Source: Runella sp. MFBS21 (lineage in GTDB: Bacteria; Bacteroidota; Bacteroidia; Cytophagales; Spirosomataceae). Taken from it: a stretch of DNA of 64,000 bases. Below the pieces are notes generated by a model, which was not told the origin of the DNA, ran no database searches, and saw only the letters and a program-made list of their open reading frames with translations. The position numbers and the translations under genes were made by a program. The DNA lies in the NCBI RefSeq assembly GCF_029433105.1, contig NZ_JARNTW010000016.1, positions 1 through 64,000 on the forward strand. Reading direction: 5' to 3'. This document shows positions 25,789-35,012 of the stretch, piece by piece; within the stretch, counting starts at the first letter, position 1, and each line of letters starts with the position of its first letter.

Positions 25789-25901
25789 TGTATAATGCAA
25801 GAAGTAATTATTTAACAACAGCCTAGGATTGCCGTAGGCGGGGATTTTTAGTATTACGAAAGCTTTCGGGATTTCATAGAAGACGTCTCACCCTGCTTTT
25901 G

Positions 25902-25937
25902 GCAATGCTATATTAATAGCATTGCGCTTTGTTTTTT
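25902..25937 (+). terminator. Terminator of the gntR gene
   Basis: GCAATGCTAT (25902-25911) pairs perfectly with ATAGCATTGC (25916-25925) across a 4-nt loop, followed by a run of T residues at 25932-25937. It lies about 110 bp after the GntR-type regulator gene. Confidence 0.8.
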
Positions 25938-25971
25938 ATACTTATATTTCGCTCATCTCTCTCTGCAAACT

Positions 25972-26415
25972 TCAATAAAAACTAAATATTGTATTTAGTT
26001 GGTTTGTTATATATACACACACACCAACTATTGATAGATTTACTAAAGCTCTAAAAATCCATTTCTGATTTGATAAGTCGTAGTTAATTTGTTTTGCAAT
26101 CAAAACAGCCATTCCCATCAAAAAAAACCAAACCGAAAAAAACAGCGAGATTTTCCCTCTTATTAAAGTCGTTACTAAATCGTGGATAAGTCCACAGAAA
26201 ACAAACGTTAACACTAAAGAAAATCCTGTTGGAAATATTTTCTTTAACGGTCGAAATATCTTTGTTCCTAAATAATAACCAAAAATCGGATTCCAGAAAT
26301 TCCAAAAGGCTGAAAAATTATGTGCACCAAGCGACCTTTCTAAATTAGAACGAAGCGAATTGGGATGTCCGAAAGGAACACCATTTCTCTTCTTTATATA
26401 TTCGGATAATTTCAT
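25972..26415 (-). CDS. MBOAT-like small membrane protein
   Basis: This 147-residue protein has three or four hydrophobic helices. The central segment FVFCGLIHDLVTTLIRG has the His in a helix (about residue 78), as in MBOAT or wax-synthase-type acyltransferases, and the N-terminal RSLGAHNFSAFWNFWNPIFGYYLG resembles the short acyltransferase-like proteins known in Bacteroidota. MBOAT enzymes are normally about 450 residues, so this is either a minimal homologue or a fragment; the open frame has a clean start and stop. It is AT-rich. It lies 16 bp after the DUF3800 gene on the same strand. The function is unknown. Confidence 0.65.
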   Translation of the reverse strand: MKLSEYIKKRNGVPFGHPNSLRSNLERSLGAHNFSAFWNFWNPIFGYYLGTKIFRPLKKIFPTGFSLVLTFVFCGLIHDLVTTLIRGKISLFFSVWFFLMGMAVLIAKQINYDLSNQKWIFRALVNLSIVGVCVYITNQLNTIFSFY

Positions 26416-26431
26416 TCTAGTAGTTTTCCTA

Positions 26432-27577
26432 TTAATCCAGTAGCTTTTTCAACAATTTATACTCCGACTGACTTAGCAAGTCGAGTTCGCCATTGGTAGC
26501 CAACAAAATACGGTCACGGCACTTCTGGATTCGTGACAGCAAAGGCTGGATAATCGTATTGCTATGATTGATAAAATTATATAAATCCTGCTCTCCTGCG
26601 GGCAACTTATATCCTTTAGAACTACTCGCAATCAACACCCCCGCATCACGAAGAGGCGCTATCACTTTCGCTTGAAAATAATGCAAGCTGATATTGGTAT
26701 TACGCCCTGCTTGAATATGATTCATCAACTCGCGACTTGAGATATAGCGCATTGGATTGACGTGCCGAAAATGAAAAATCAAATAACCCAAACAGTGAAT
26801 TTGGTCGATTTTCTGCGGCGCACTTGTATAATTTAGATTTCGGTGTAAATAATCCTGTGCCAATTGCAAACTCAGCTCCGCAATTTCTCGATTATAAAGA
26901 AAAGCCTCTTCGGGTACTTGAACCGAAAGCGGCTGAAATGCCTCAGGCCAATAACGAAATGTAAGCATTTTGGATTTGAGCAAAGACGAAAATTCCTGAC
27001 GATGCTCCGACAAAACCGTTTCATCATAACATCGTGCCAGTGTGTCAGCCACAAAGCCCGCCGCTTGCATGATTAGCTGCGAAGCATCTTGCACAAAACC
27101 AAAGCTAGACTGATTGAACAAATTAGGGATATGATTGGCATACACGTATTTCACAAAACCCTCCATGAAGCTATCGCTACCGAGTAGATTGGCAACCAAC
27201 TCCAAGTTAGGAAAAGTCCGATACAGCTCTCGGTCGGCCAAGCCATGCAAAAACTTATAAAAAGAGCCTTTGTACTGAAATCCTTCGGTACGAAGTTGCC
27301 GCTTATCAACCACCAAACCAAAGATATGAAATGGAAGTTTGAGTAATTCAGTCAAAATCTGCAAGCGACGCTTGTCATCATTACCTACTTTTGAAGCATG
27401 AATGTGGGCATTGGGAAAGAATTGATGACGGATTACTTCCAACCGCTCTTCTATTTCGGGCAAAGCAGTTTTGGAAAGCAGCAGCGCCGCCACAATATAA
27501 TGCGTAGAAGTAGCAGGTTTCGTAAAATCGAGATCGGTATTCCCCCACTCGTCCAAAAAGGCTATTTGTTCAGGCAT
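26432..27577 (-). CDS. DUF3800 domain-containing protein
   Basis: This 381-residue protein starts with AFLDEWGNTDLDF (residues 5-17), a variant of the FLDESGD motif that opens DUF3800 proteins, which have an RNase-H-like fold. Further family features are LEVIRHQFF, HIHASKVG near 59-66 and FGLVVDKRQL near 90. The C-terminal half carries helical segments and a basic end. DUF3800 proteins often lie in mobile or defence regions, but their biochemical role is not settled. The gene lies next to two tRNA-Val genes, a typical integration spot. Function and partners are unknown. Confidence 0.8.
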   Translation of the reverse strand: MPEQIAFLDEWGNTDLDFTKPATSTHYIVAALLLSKTALPEIEERLEVIRHQFFPNAHIHASKVGNDDKRRLQILTELLKLPFHIFGLVVDKRQLRTEGFQYKGSFYKFLHGLADRELYRTFPNLELVANLLGSDSFMEGFVKYVYANHIPNLFNQSSFGFVQDASQLIMQAAGFVADTLARCYDETVLSEHRQEFSSLLKSKMLTFRYWPEAFQPLSVQVPEEAFLYNREIAELSLQLAQDYLHRNLNYTSAPQKIDQIHCLGYLIFHFRHVNPMRYISSRELMNHIQAGRNTNISLHYFQAKVIAPLRDAGVLIASSSKGYKLPAGEQDLYNFINHSNTIIQPLLSRIQKCRDRILLATNGELDLLSQSEYKLLKKLLD

Positions 27578-27612
27578 AAGTATTCCTTAGAAGCCAGAAA
27601 GATAGAAAATAA

Positions 27613-27647
27613 AAAGAAAGAGCGATGAAATTCATCGCTCTTTCTTT
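27613..27647. terminator. Strong bidirectional hairpin after tRNA genes
   Basis: A perfect 17-bp inverted repeat (27613-27629 with 27631-27647) has A-rich and T-rich ends. On the minus strand it follows the tRNA-Val pair and should terminate their transcript. Confidence 0.75.
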
Positions 27648-27651
27648 GAAG

Positions 27652-27726
27652 TGGGAGTTGAGGGATTCGAACCCCCGACCCTCTGCTTGTAAGGCAGATG
27701 CTCTGAACCAGCTGAGCTAAACTCCC
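27652..27726 (-). tRNA. tRNA-Val(UAC), copy 2
   Basis: The minus strand folds into a normal cloverleaf: acceptor GGGAGTT/AACTCCC, D-stem GCTC/GAGC, anticodon stem TCTGC/GCAGA with loop CTTACAA (anticodon TAC), and T-arm with GTTCGAAT. The discriminator base is A, and CCA is not encoded. It is identical to the copy at 27793-27867. It reads valine codons GUA and GUG. Confidence 0.95.
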
Positions 27727-27792
27727 GATTTGTTATTATTTTTCAAAATAATCAGACACTTATTATGACTTACAACTATCTGATTTTCAGTG

Positions 27793-27867
27793 TGGGAGTT
27801 GAGGGATTCGAACCCCCGACCCTCTGCTTGTAAGGCAGATGCTCTGAACCAGCTGAGCTAAACTCCC
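27793..27867 (-). tRNA. tRNA-Val(UAC), copy 1
   Basis: This has the same cloverleaf and anticodon TAC as the copy at 27652-27726, with 66 bp between them. The two copies are identical over the whole 75 nt and probably form one precursor transcript on the minus strand. Confidence 0.95.
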
Positions 27868-27997
27868 GATTATTTTTTTAATTTCCCGCCCGTCGGCGTC
27901 GTTTGGGAGTGCAAATATGTAGGTCTAAAAATGCTTTTCCAAACTTTTCTTTAACTTTTTTTACAAAAAAATCGAATCTCTCTGAAACTCAAGGCAC

Positions 27998-28795
27998 TTA
28001 CCTTTTTAAATTATTTTCGCGTATAATATCACATACCTCTATTGTATCCAATGCTTTGTGAAAGGGTACTACGCGATATTGTGAAGCCACACCCAAGCGC
28101 TGAAGACTTATTTCATCCTCTGGAATAAAATCTTTATTTTTAGATATACTATCGTCATTCATCATTTGCCAAGTAGCGCCTCCCGTCAGGTAGGCCTCAA
28201 ATCCATCCTGTTGTAACTTATCAATCAACCGCTCCACGATAGGCCAAGTCCTTCCTTTTATATCTTTTTGTTCTCCTACCTTTGCTAAATGAAAGAGCGT
28301 ACGTACATAATAATCTTTCTGGATTTCCTGAGGCTTATAATGGTTGGCATAAGGTCCAATCACATCAAATTCATGACTGTGGCTACAAATTGCAAAAGGA
28401 ATCCCGTTGCGAGGAAAAGAAGAGCGTACTTCTATCTTTTGGCGAGAACTTAATACCTGCAAATCGATTTGAGTCTTAGAATGATGAAATTCGGTCTCGG
28501 CCACAATCTCTCCCCGGCGATTCAACAATTTTTTCCAGAGCCACTCCGACAACAAGCCTGCCACGCAGCTATTTAGGATTTTGTCATAACTACGTGGCGT
28601 AATAGCATAATTAGCAGCCCTGGGATTGACCAATGCCGCTAATTCTTTTCCTTTTTCTAAAATACTATTGAGTAAGTGACTATCGGTGACATTGGTTTTG
28701 TAGTTAAACTCACACCTTACCACTCTAAAGGGTTTTTCTCTTTGGGTACGGCTATCGTGCTGACGGCAATTTATTTCCCAAAGAGACATATTCAT
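27998..28795 (-). CDS. Protein with PD-(D/E)XK-nuclease-like motif
   Basis: This 265-residue protein is of no family I can name. It has an SEWLW helix with Glu84, then GEIVAETEF, QIDLQV (Asp111) and KIEVRSS (Glu122, Arg124). This order E...D...ExR resembles the PD-(D/E)XK nuclease core, with Arg where Lys is usual. Adjacent aromatic and basic segments fit a nucleic-acid-binding fold. No signal peptide or membrane segment is seen. It begins 11 bp after the SDR gene stop and ends about 130 bp before the tRNA pair. A defence or repair nuclease is a hypothesis; the K-to-R change may reduce activity. Confidence 0.6.
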   Translation of the reverse strand: MNMSLWEINCRQHDSRTQREKPFRVVRCEFNYKTNVTDSHLLNSILEKGKELAALVNPRAANYAITPRSYDKILNSCVAGLLSEWLWKKLLNRRGEIVAETEFHHSKTQIDLQVLSSRQKIEVRSSFPRNGIPFAICSHSHEFDVIGPYANHYKPQEIQKDYYVRTLFHLAKVGEQKDIKGRTWPIVERLIDKLQQDGFEAYLTGGATWQMMNDDSISKNKDFIPEDEISLQRLGVASQYRVVPFHKALDTIEVCDIIRENNLKR

Positions 28796-28806
28796 GACTT
28801 TAACTG

Positions 28807-29559
28807 CTATTTTCGATAAATCGTAGTAGGAGCCGACTGAGCAGAAGCGTAGATAGTCATATCCGCAATCGTTACACGAGCAGGCGCTGAGACGGCGTAT
28901 AGAATAGCATCCGCAATATCTTCTGCTAGTAGTGGCTCAAACCCTTCATACACTTTGGCAGCTCGCTCTTCATCTCCTTTAAAACGCACTAACGAAAACT
29001 CTGTTTCGACTGCGCCAGGTGCCACATTGGTGACTTTGATCCCGTGCTGTGTCAAGTCTAGACGCATCCCTTCACTTATGGCCTCAACAGCTTTTTTTGA
29101 AGCACAGTACACCGCTCCATTGGCATAAGTTTGCTTACCCGCTACCGAACTCAAATTAATGATATGCCCTCGAGAACGTGCCACCATACCTGTGATGACA
29201 GCTTTCGAAACATACAGTAAGCCTTGTACGTTGCCATCAATCATGGCGTCCCAGTCTTCTAAGCTACCTTCTTGAATAGATGATAAGCCATGTGCATTTC
29301 CAGCATTATTGACCAATATATCAATAGCCTGCCAGGATTCGGGCAAAGACTCAATAGCAGTAAAAACCGCCTCTTTATTGCTCACATCAAACAACAAAGT
29401 AGTAGTTTTTACCTGTGAATTAAGAAAGGAAGCTAATTCCTCCAAACGTTCTTGGCGACGCCCGCACAAAATAAGATTTATACCTACTTTGGCAAACGCG
29501 ACGGCCGTAGCTCGTCCTATTCCGGACGTGGCTCCCGTAATCAGGGCGATTCGAGACAT
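28807..29559 (-). CDS. SDR family oxidoreductase (YdfG-like)
   Basis: This 250-residue classical SDR has TGATSGIG at 8-15, NNAG at 84-87, catalytic Ser138, Tyr151 and Lys155 (YCASK), and an Arg pair after beta-2 (CGRRQ) that favours NADP(H). It matches the YdfG/serine-3-dehydrogenase-like group that acts on L-allo-threonine or 3-hydroxy acids and related carbonyls. It is followed 11 bp later by the nuclease-like gene on the same strand, so the two share a transcript, although the functional link is unclear. Confidence 0.9.
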   Translation of the reverse strand: MSRIALITGATSGIGRATAVAFAKVGINLILCGRRQERLEELASFLNSQVKTTTLLFDVSNKEAVFTAIESLPESWQAIDILVNNAGNAHGLSSIQEGSLEDWDAMIDGNVQGLLYVSKAVITGMVARSRGHIINLSSVAGKQTYANGAVYCASKKAVEAISEGMRLDLTQHGIKVTNVAPGAVETEFSLVRFKGDEERAAKVYEGFEPLLAEDIADAILYAVSAPARVTIADMTIYASAQSAPTTIYRK

Positions 29560-29693
29560 AAGTGTTTAGATAGGGTCAAATATAAAGAATAGATTTGCCC
29601 AAAGATGGTAAAAGCCGCTCAAATCCACAAAGAAGAAATACAATAAAAATCTGAAAATCCTAGAAAAGTAATTGACAGATTTTTATCAAAAAA

Positions 29694-30047
29694 CTACGCA
29701 AGCGCCAATTCAATGGTAGAAAAAAGTATCTTATCTGAATAGGGAGCCATTAGAAAAGCCACTTTCCCTTCAATATTAGCGGGCACTCTTATCGAACTAT
29801 CCAAAGCCAAAAAAACGACTGGCAAGTCTAAACCCGATTCTTTTTTAATCCATTCTACCACCGACGCTTGTGCCACATCGCAAACAATCAAGCTAGGTTG
29901 ATAGATTAATACAGTTTGAAGAAATTCATTACTAGAGGCTGGAATAACACGAAAAACATCATATGCAGAGGCTTCCAAGGCCGTTTCTACTTCAGTGATG
30001 TCTGTATTTCCACCTTCTAGTAATAGAACTTTACTAGATACAGTCAT
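29694..30047 (-). CDS. Degenerate response-regulator receiver protein
   Basis: This single-domain protein of 117 residues has a receiver-like alternation: VLLLEGG at the N-terminus, the phospho-acceptor-like Asp in PSLIVCDV, and a C-terminal FLMAPYS in place of the usual xxKP motif. The acidic pair normally found after the first strand is reduced to one Glu, and the Lys before Pro is missing, so phosphorylation may be lost. I choose the ATG at 30047, which puts the first strand at the N-terminus; an ATG at 30089 is possible. It stands alone with no histidine kinase beside it. The partner is unknown. Confidence 0.6.
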   Translation of the reverse strand: MTVSSKVLLLEGGNTDITEVETALEASAYDVFRVIPASSNEFLQTVLIYQPSLIVCDVAQASVVEWIKKESGLDLPVVFLALDSSIRVPANIEGKVAFLMAPYSDKILFSTIELALA

Positions 30048-30376
30048 TGTTTGGTCAATTTTGGTTAAGTATAGGGCAGGTATCCACATTTGTCTTGGTT
30101 GGTTATACAATCATTAAAATATACGGCTTCTAAATCTCTAAATATTATCCACAGCAATATGATAGGTCATTTTGTGAATAAAAATTATTGAGCATATAGA
30201 CAAAATAGTATTTAAAATCTCTGCTAGTGTTTTATTAAAATACGGACTTACCAAGCAGCAATCACTTTCTATCTACAATGCTTTCCTAATTCCAAGTTAT
30301 TGTCCTAAAACAACTATTTCAATTATGTATAAACACTGTATGTATAGACTTACATTTAAACAAAAAGTAACAAAAT

Positions 30377-31414
30377 TTATGCTATATAACGCCAAAAAAT
30401 ATCATCACCTACCGTTATTTGCTTATCAAACTTCAAACCTGCAGAAAGCAAGGGGGCTTCTGTCCCCCGTGTAATCATAAGTGGACTCTTAAAAATTCGC
30501 ACTTCATCAAATTTCCCTTCATTTAAAAAGGTTTGGAGTAGCACGGTTCCCCCCTCAACCAAAAGAGACTGTATTTTTCGTTGATAAAGATCTTGTAAAA
30601 AATGTTCTAAAAAGTTTTCGTCAAAGTCTATCTGTACAAAGCTCGTTTCTTGACTTTCTTCGTTCTTAAATGCGTTATAACACAACGTTTTTTGAGAATT
30701 GTCAAACAAATTCAAAGTAGTAGGTAAACGTAAGGTGCGATCCAAAACCACCCTAGTAGGATTAGGGCCAGTCCAAAGACGTGTATTGAGCTGTGGATTA
30801 TCGTTAAGAGCGGTATTAGTTCCTACCAAAATCGCATCTTCTTGGGCGCGCCATTGATGACCCAACATCCTAGATTGTTTGCCACTAATACTAAGCGGAT
30901 GTTTATTTTCATCAGCCACAAACCCATCAGCTGTTTCTGCCCATTTGAGAATAATATAGGGGCGTTTTTTTTCAAAAAAAGTAAAAAAACGTATGTTTAA
31001 TTGTCTACCTTTTTCAGCTAAAACTCCTGTAGTAACCTCAATTCCAGCAGCTCTGAGTTTTTGAATACCTTTACCAGCCACCAATGGATTAGGGTCATCA
31101 TTACAAACCACAACCCTTTTCACTTTTTTGGCTACCAATAAATCTGCACAAGGGGGTGTTTTTCCAAAGTGAGAGCATGGCTCTAGAGTTACATATACCG
31201 TGGCATCTTCAAGCTTAAACAAATCTTCTTGACTTACATCATTTATAGCGTTGACTTCTGCGTGCCAATCCCCGTACTTCTTATGCCATCCTTCTCCAAT
31301 GATTTGACCCTCATACACAATCACACATCCTACCATTGGATTTGGACTGACGTGCCCACTACCAAGCATTGCTAGTTCTAGTGCTCGGTCCATGTACAAA
31401 TTATCGCTTAACAT
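30377..31414 (-). CDS. ribD: Riboflavin biosynthesis deaminase/reductase RibD
   Basis: This 345-residue bifunctional enzyme deaminates 2,5-diamino-6-ribosylamino-pyrimidinone phosphate and then reduces the sugar. The N-terminal cytidine-deaminase-like zinc domain (1-145) has HAEVNAI and EPCSHFGKTPPC as zinc-binding motifs, and the C-terminal domain (about 148-345) is the DHFR-like reductase. The length matches the family. It is cytosolic. It is divergent from the prephenate dehydrogenase gene, and no FMN riboswitch or other rib genes are seen in the window. Confidence 0.95.
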   Translation of the reverse strand: MLSDNLYMDRALELAMLGSGHVSPNPMVGCVIVYEGQIIGEGWHKKYGDWHAEVNAINDVSQEDLFKLEDATVYVTLEPCSHFGKTPPCADLLVAKKVKRVVVCNDDPNPLVAGKGIQKLRAAGIEVTTGVLAEKGRQLNIRFFTFFEKKRPYIILKWAETADGFVADENKHPLSISGKQSRMLGHQWRAQEDAILVGTNTALNDNPQLNTRLWTGPNPTRVVLDRTLRLPTTLNLFDNSQKTLCYNAFKNEESQETSFVQIDFDENFLEHFLQDLYQRKIQSLLVEGGTVLLQTFLNEGKFDEVRIFKSPLMITRGTEAPLLSAGLKFDKQITVGDDIFWRYIA

Positions 31415-31553
31415 TAGTTTAATTAAAGTTTAAAAGTAATATAAAAAATAGTTGCCTCTCCAACTCATGTACAATAAACTGTATGAAATTGCACTTTTTT
31501 ACTATAAAATCTAAGATTCTATCACTTCTCCACACTTATTTTAGAGAAGTCCC

Positions 31554-31561
31554 TACTTTTG
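31554..31561 (+). promoter_or_regulatory. TAnnTTTG promoter element for tyrA-like gene
   Basis: TACTTTTG at 31554-31561 fits the -7 consensus and lies 53 bp before the ATG at 31614. No clear TTG is found at the usual -33 spacing. Confidence 0.4.
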
Positions 31562-31613
31562 CATCCTACTTAAATTGTGTTATTCTAATTAGTTGCCAAA
31601 ATTGTTATTTAAA

Positions 31614-32471
31614 ATGAATACCTCTATCATCGGAATAGGACTGCTAGGAGGCTCGTATGCCCTCTCTTTACGCGACAAATACCCCAAAATGCATTTCATC
31701 GGAGTGGATGCGTCAGAAGTTCATGGTAGGTTGGCAGTGGCCAAGGGCATTATCGATGAAGTTCTTCCCCTCGAAATGGCTGTCCCTCAATCAGACTTGG
31801 TGGTATTGGCGGTGCCAGTCAATCATATCGTTGATTTAGTACCTAAAGTACTTGACCTCATACCACCCAAAGCTACGGTTGTTGATTTAGGTTCTACCAA
31901 ACGGCTTATTTGTGAAGCTGCTGATAAGCACCCCAATCGCCAGAGATTTGTAGCGGCTCATCCTATGGCTGGAACAGAAAATTCAGGTCCCTCAGCCGCT
32001 TTTCGTGAACTTCTTCCTGAAAAAAATGTCATTTTGTGTGACACTCAAAAAAGTGCTTCTGATAGCCTAGCTTTGGTAGAAGCATTGTTTAAAGACATTG
32101 GAATGAAAATACATTACATGTCGCCTGAAGAACATGATTTGCATCTTGCCTATGTCTCGCACCTAAGTCACGTTACTTCTTTTGCTTTAGGATATACGGT
32201 CTTAGAAAAAGAAAAAGACGAGCAAAATATTTTCGATATGGCAAGTACGGGATTTAGCTCCACTGTACGCCTCGCCAAAAGCTCACCTGCTATGTGGGCA
32301 CCTATTTTTGACCAAAACCGAGAGAATCTTTCTAGGGCATTAGGCGATTATATTGAATTTTTGAAGGAGTACAAAACTTACATTGATACACGCGATGTCA
32401 ATGCAAGCTTTGGCTTTATGCAGCGTGCCAACGACATTCGCAGGGTACTTTCGGGGATTGATAAAAAATAA
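31614..32471 (+). CDS. Prephenate dehydrogenase
   Basis: This 285-residue protein is a monofunctional prephenate/arogenate dehydrogenase of tyrosine biosynthesis (TyrA type). The N-terminal GIGLLGGSYAL motif (6-16) binds NAD, VDLGST lies at the end of the Rossmann part, and AHPMAGTENSGP (about 116-127) carries the conserved catalytic His and neighbours. The helical C-terminal domain includes HDLHLAYVSHLSHVTSFAL, which is typical. The start is the ATG at 31614; a TTG seven codons upstream is not needed. No chorismate mutase or ACT domain is present. The esterase gene follows 4 bp after the stop. Confidence 0.93.
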   Translation: MNTSIIGIGLLGGSYALSLRDKYPKMHFIGVDASEVHGRLAVAKGIIDEVLPLEMAVPQSDLVVLAVPVNHIVDLVPKVLDLIPPKATVVDLGSTKRLICEAADKHPNRQRFVAAHPMAGTENSGPSAAFRELLPEKNVILCDTQKSASDSLALVEALFKDIGMKIHYMSPEEHDLHLAYVSHLSHVTSFALGYTVLEKEKDEQNIFDMASTGFSSTVRLAKSSPAMWAPIFDQNRENLSRALGDYIEFLKEYKTYIDTRDVNASFGFMQRANDIRRVLSGIDKK

Positions 32472-32475
32472 CGGT

Positions 32476-33297
32476 ATGATGAAACGTTTTCTTTCACACT
32501 CTTGGATACTGCTACTATTGTCTGTAAGCCATGCTGCTTTAAGTCAAAGCACAGCAAAAAAACCATTTGTAATGGGGGTAATTGAAGAAATTTATTCAAA
32601 CGAATTAAAAGAAAAACGGTATCTCAATATTTATTTACCTGAGGGGTATTCGCCAGATTCGGCGGCGCTATACCCCGTTATTTATCTGTTGGATGGTTCG
32701 GCCGACGAAGATTTCATCCATGTATCGGGCTTAGTTCAGTTTTATAATTTTCCTTGGATTGATGTTTTACCCAAATCTATCGTCGTAGGGATTGCCAATC
32801 GAGACAGAAAACGCGATTTTACTTATCCTACTACTATCGAGAAAGACAAAAAAGATTTTCCAACCACTGGGGGTTCTTCTCAATTTATCTCTTTTCTGGA
32901 GAAAGAACTTCAGCCTTATATTCAAAAAAACTACAAAACCAGCACCTCCAAAATGCTTATTGGTCAATCACTTGGAGGTTTACTAGCTACGGAAATTCTT
33001 TTCAAAAAACCTTCGATGTTTGACCAATATATCATCGTAAGTCCGAGCTTATGGTGGGATAAAGAATCCTTATTGAAGCTTTCTCCCGTAGCCCCTACTC
33101 AGCCCACTAAGGTAATAATAGCAGTAGGAAAGGAAGGGCGAATCATGGAGAGAGATGCAAAAAAACTCTACCAATTTCTCAAACATCAGGATTCTTCTCA
33201 GCTAAAAGTAGGTTTTGATTACTTAAAAAATAAAAACCACGCCACGATTTATCATCAAGCCCTTGCGAATGCCTTTATGCTACTCAAAGCATTATAA
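32476..33297 (+). CDS. Secreted esterase/hydrolase, Fes/IroE-like
   Basis: This 273-residue exported protein starts with a signal peptide (MMKRFLSHSWILLLLSVSHAALSQS). It belongs to the esterase D/Fes-like alpha/beta hydrolases (DUF putative esterase): YLPEGYSPDS and PVIYLLDGSADEDF open the fold, the nucleophile Ser sits in IGQSLGGLLATE (about 160-171), and a C-terminal His is in NKNHATIYHQA. Family members hydrolyse siderophore esters or acyl groups on sugars. The start is at 32476, 4 bp after the prephenate dehydrogenase stop, so the genes are co-transcribed although they appear unrelated. Confidence 0.87.
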   Translation: MMKRFLSHSWILLLLSVSHAALSQSTAKKPFVMGVIEEIYSNELKEKRYLNIYLPEGYSPDSAALYPVIYLLDGSADEDFIHVSGLVQFYNFPWIDVLPKSIVVGIANRDRKRDFTYPTTIEKDKKDFPTTGGSSQFISFLEKELQPYIQKNYKTSTSKMLIGQSLGGLLATEILFKKPSMFDQYIIVSPSLWWDKESLLKLSPVAPTQPTKVIIAVGKEGRIMERDAKKLYQFLKHQDSSQLKVGFDYLKNKNHATIYHQALANAFMLLKAL

Positions 33298-33381
33298 TTA
33301 ATACCCAAGATAGGTACAGGATTTGCATCGTTTTTTGACAAATTCTATACTTTTTTAGCAATATAAGAAGCTCATATGACA

Positions 33382-33412
33382 TTAGAATAAGTCCAAAAGT
33401 CTCTTAAATTTG
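33382..33412 (+). promoter_or_regulatory. Promoter of the carboxylase gene
   Basis: TAAATTTG at 33405-33412 is a perfect TAnnTTTG -7 box. TTAG at 33382-33385 with a 19-bp spacer is a weak -33 box. The start codon follows at 33451. Confidence 0.45.
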
Positions 33413-33450
33413 TGAAAGATTATACAAACCTTCAATGAACTTACCCTTAC

Positions 33451-35010
33451 ATGGCAACAACCCCAACATCCCCCAGTAAAACAGAAATTTTGGACAAAAA
33501 AAATGAGGAAGCGCTATTAGGCGGTGGTACAAAGCGTATCGAGCAACAACACAAAAAAGGCAAACTTCACGCCAGAGAGCGCGTTGAATTGCTGCTTGAT
33601 GCGGGGTCGTTTGAAGAAATTGGGAAGTTTGTCATGCACCGTTGTAAAGACTTTGGACTTGATAAAGAGTACTATCTGGGCGACGGCGTTATCACGGGCT
33701 ATGGTACTATTGAAGGACGCCTAGTGTATGTTTTTGCGCAAGATTTTACCGTTTTTGGGGGTTCTCTTTCTGAAACCCACGCCGAAAAGATCTGCAAAAT
33801 CATGGATTTGGCCATGAAAAATGGAGCGCCTGTTATTGGGCTTAATGACTCAGGCGGTGCTCGTATTCAAGAAGGTGTATTGTCGTTGGCAGGTTATGCC
33901 GATATTTTTTACCGCAATACCCTTGCTTCGGGGGTCATTCCGCAAATTTCGGCGATTATGGGGCCTTGTGCGGGCGGGGCAGTGTATTCGCCTGCTATTA
34001 CGGATTTCATTATGATGGTAGAAAACACCTCCTATATGTTTGTGACAGGTCCCAATGTAGTAAAGACCGTCACCCATGAAGATGTAACTTCGGAAGAACT
34101 TGGGGGGGCGATGACCCACGCCACCAAATCAGGCGTGACCCATTTTGTAAGTGCCAACGAAGTAGAATGCCTTCGTGACCTACGTCGTTTGTTGAGTTAT
34201 ATTCCCCAAAATTGCGAAGAAGAAGCTCCCATGCTCCCTTACGAAGCAAGCAATGAAAAAAGGCCCAAACTCAATACTCTTATCCCCGAAAACCCCAATC
34301 AACCTTATGATATGAGAGAGGTGATTGATGAGCTAGTAGATGAGGGAAGTTTTTGGGAAGTTCATAAATATTTTGCCGAAAATATCGTCGTCGGTTTTGC
34401 CCGTCTTGGTGGGCGGAGTATCGGCATTGTAGCCAATCAACCTGCGGTATTGGCGGGCGTACTTGATATCGATTCAAGCACCAAAGGGGCTCGATTTGTT
34501 AGGTTTTGTGATAGCTTCAATATTCCTTTGTTGGTATTGGAAGATGTACCCGGCTTTTTGCCTGGTACCGACCAAGAATGGAATGCTATCATCACCAACG
34601 GCGCCAAATTGCTTTATGCTTTTTGTGAAGCTACGGTGCCGCGCGTTACGGTCATTACTCGTAAAGCCTACGGTGGTGCCTATGATGTCATGAACTCAAA
34701 GCACATCGGAGCTGACATGAACTACGCTTGGCCTACGGCCGAAATCGCCGTGATGGGAGCGAGTGGAGCAGCGGAAATTATTTTCAAAAAAGAGATTGCC
34801 GAAGCAGATGACTCGGCAGCGAAGCTTCAAGAAAAAGTTCAAGAATATACCACTAAGTTTGCCAACCCCTACCGAGCTGCTCATCGCGGATATATTGATG
34901 AAGTGATTTATCCCGAACAAACGCGGGAGAAATTGTTAAGAGCTTTTAAAATGCTTGAAAACAAAGTCGCTAATCTCCCCAAAAAGAAACATGGCAATAT
35001 TCCATTGTAA
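33451..35010 (+). CDS. Acyl-CoA carboxylase beta (carboxyltransferase) subunit
   Basis: This 519-residue protein has the length of propionyl- or methylmalonyl-CoA carboxylase beta subunits (PccB-like). Two crotonase-type carboxyltransferase domains are visible. The N-terminal one has [13 protein letters not shown] (about 130-142) and [13 protein letters not shown], and the C-terminal one has [15 protein letters not shown] and [16 protein letters not shown]. With a biotin carboxylase/BCCP partner it forms acyl-CoA carboxylase in the cytosol, converting propionyl-CoA to methylmalonyl-CoA or acetyl-CoA to malonyl-CoA. No alpha subunit gene is in the window. Reversal to a decarboxylase complex is also known. 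Confidence 0.95.
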   Translation: MATTPTSPSKTEILDKKNEEALLGGGTKRIEQQHKKGKLHARERVELLLDAGSFEEIGKFVMHRCKDFGLDKEYYLGDGVITGYGTIEGRLVYVFAQDFTVFGGSLSETHAEKICKIMDLAMKNGAPVIGLNDSGGARIQEGVLSLAGYADIFYRNTLASGVIPQISAIMGPCAGGAVYSPAITDFIMMVENTSYMFVTGPNVVKTVTHEDVTSEELGGAMTHATKSGVTHFVSANEVECLRDLRRLLSYIPQNCEEEAPMLPYEASNEKRPKLNTLIPENPNQPYDMREVIDELVDEGSFWEVHKYFAENIVVGFARLGGRSIGIVANQPAVLAGVLDIDSSTKGARFVRFCDSFNIPLLVLEDVPGFLPGTDQEWNAIITNGAKLLYAFCEATVPRVTVITRKAYGGAYDVMNSKHIGADMNYAWPTAEIAVMGASGAAEIIFKKEIAEADDSAAKLQEKVQEYTTKFANPYRAAHRGYIDEVIYPEQTREKLLRAFKMLENKVANLPKKKHGNIPL

Positions 35011-35012
35011 AG

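Noticed and set aside
27652-27867. Two near-identical 75-nt repeats looked at first like a repeat array
   Set aside because: They fold as complete tRNA-Val cloverleafs with anticodon TAC; there are only two copies, so this is a tRNA pair and not a CRISPR array.
30377-31440. FMN riboswitch upstream of ribD
   Set aside because: The short upstream region before the ribD start shows no sequence resembling the RFN element.
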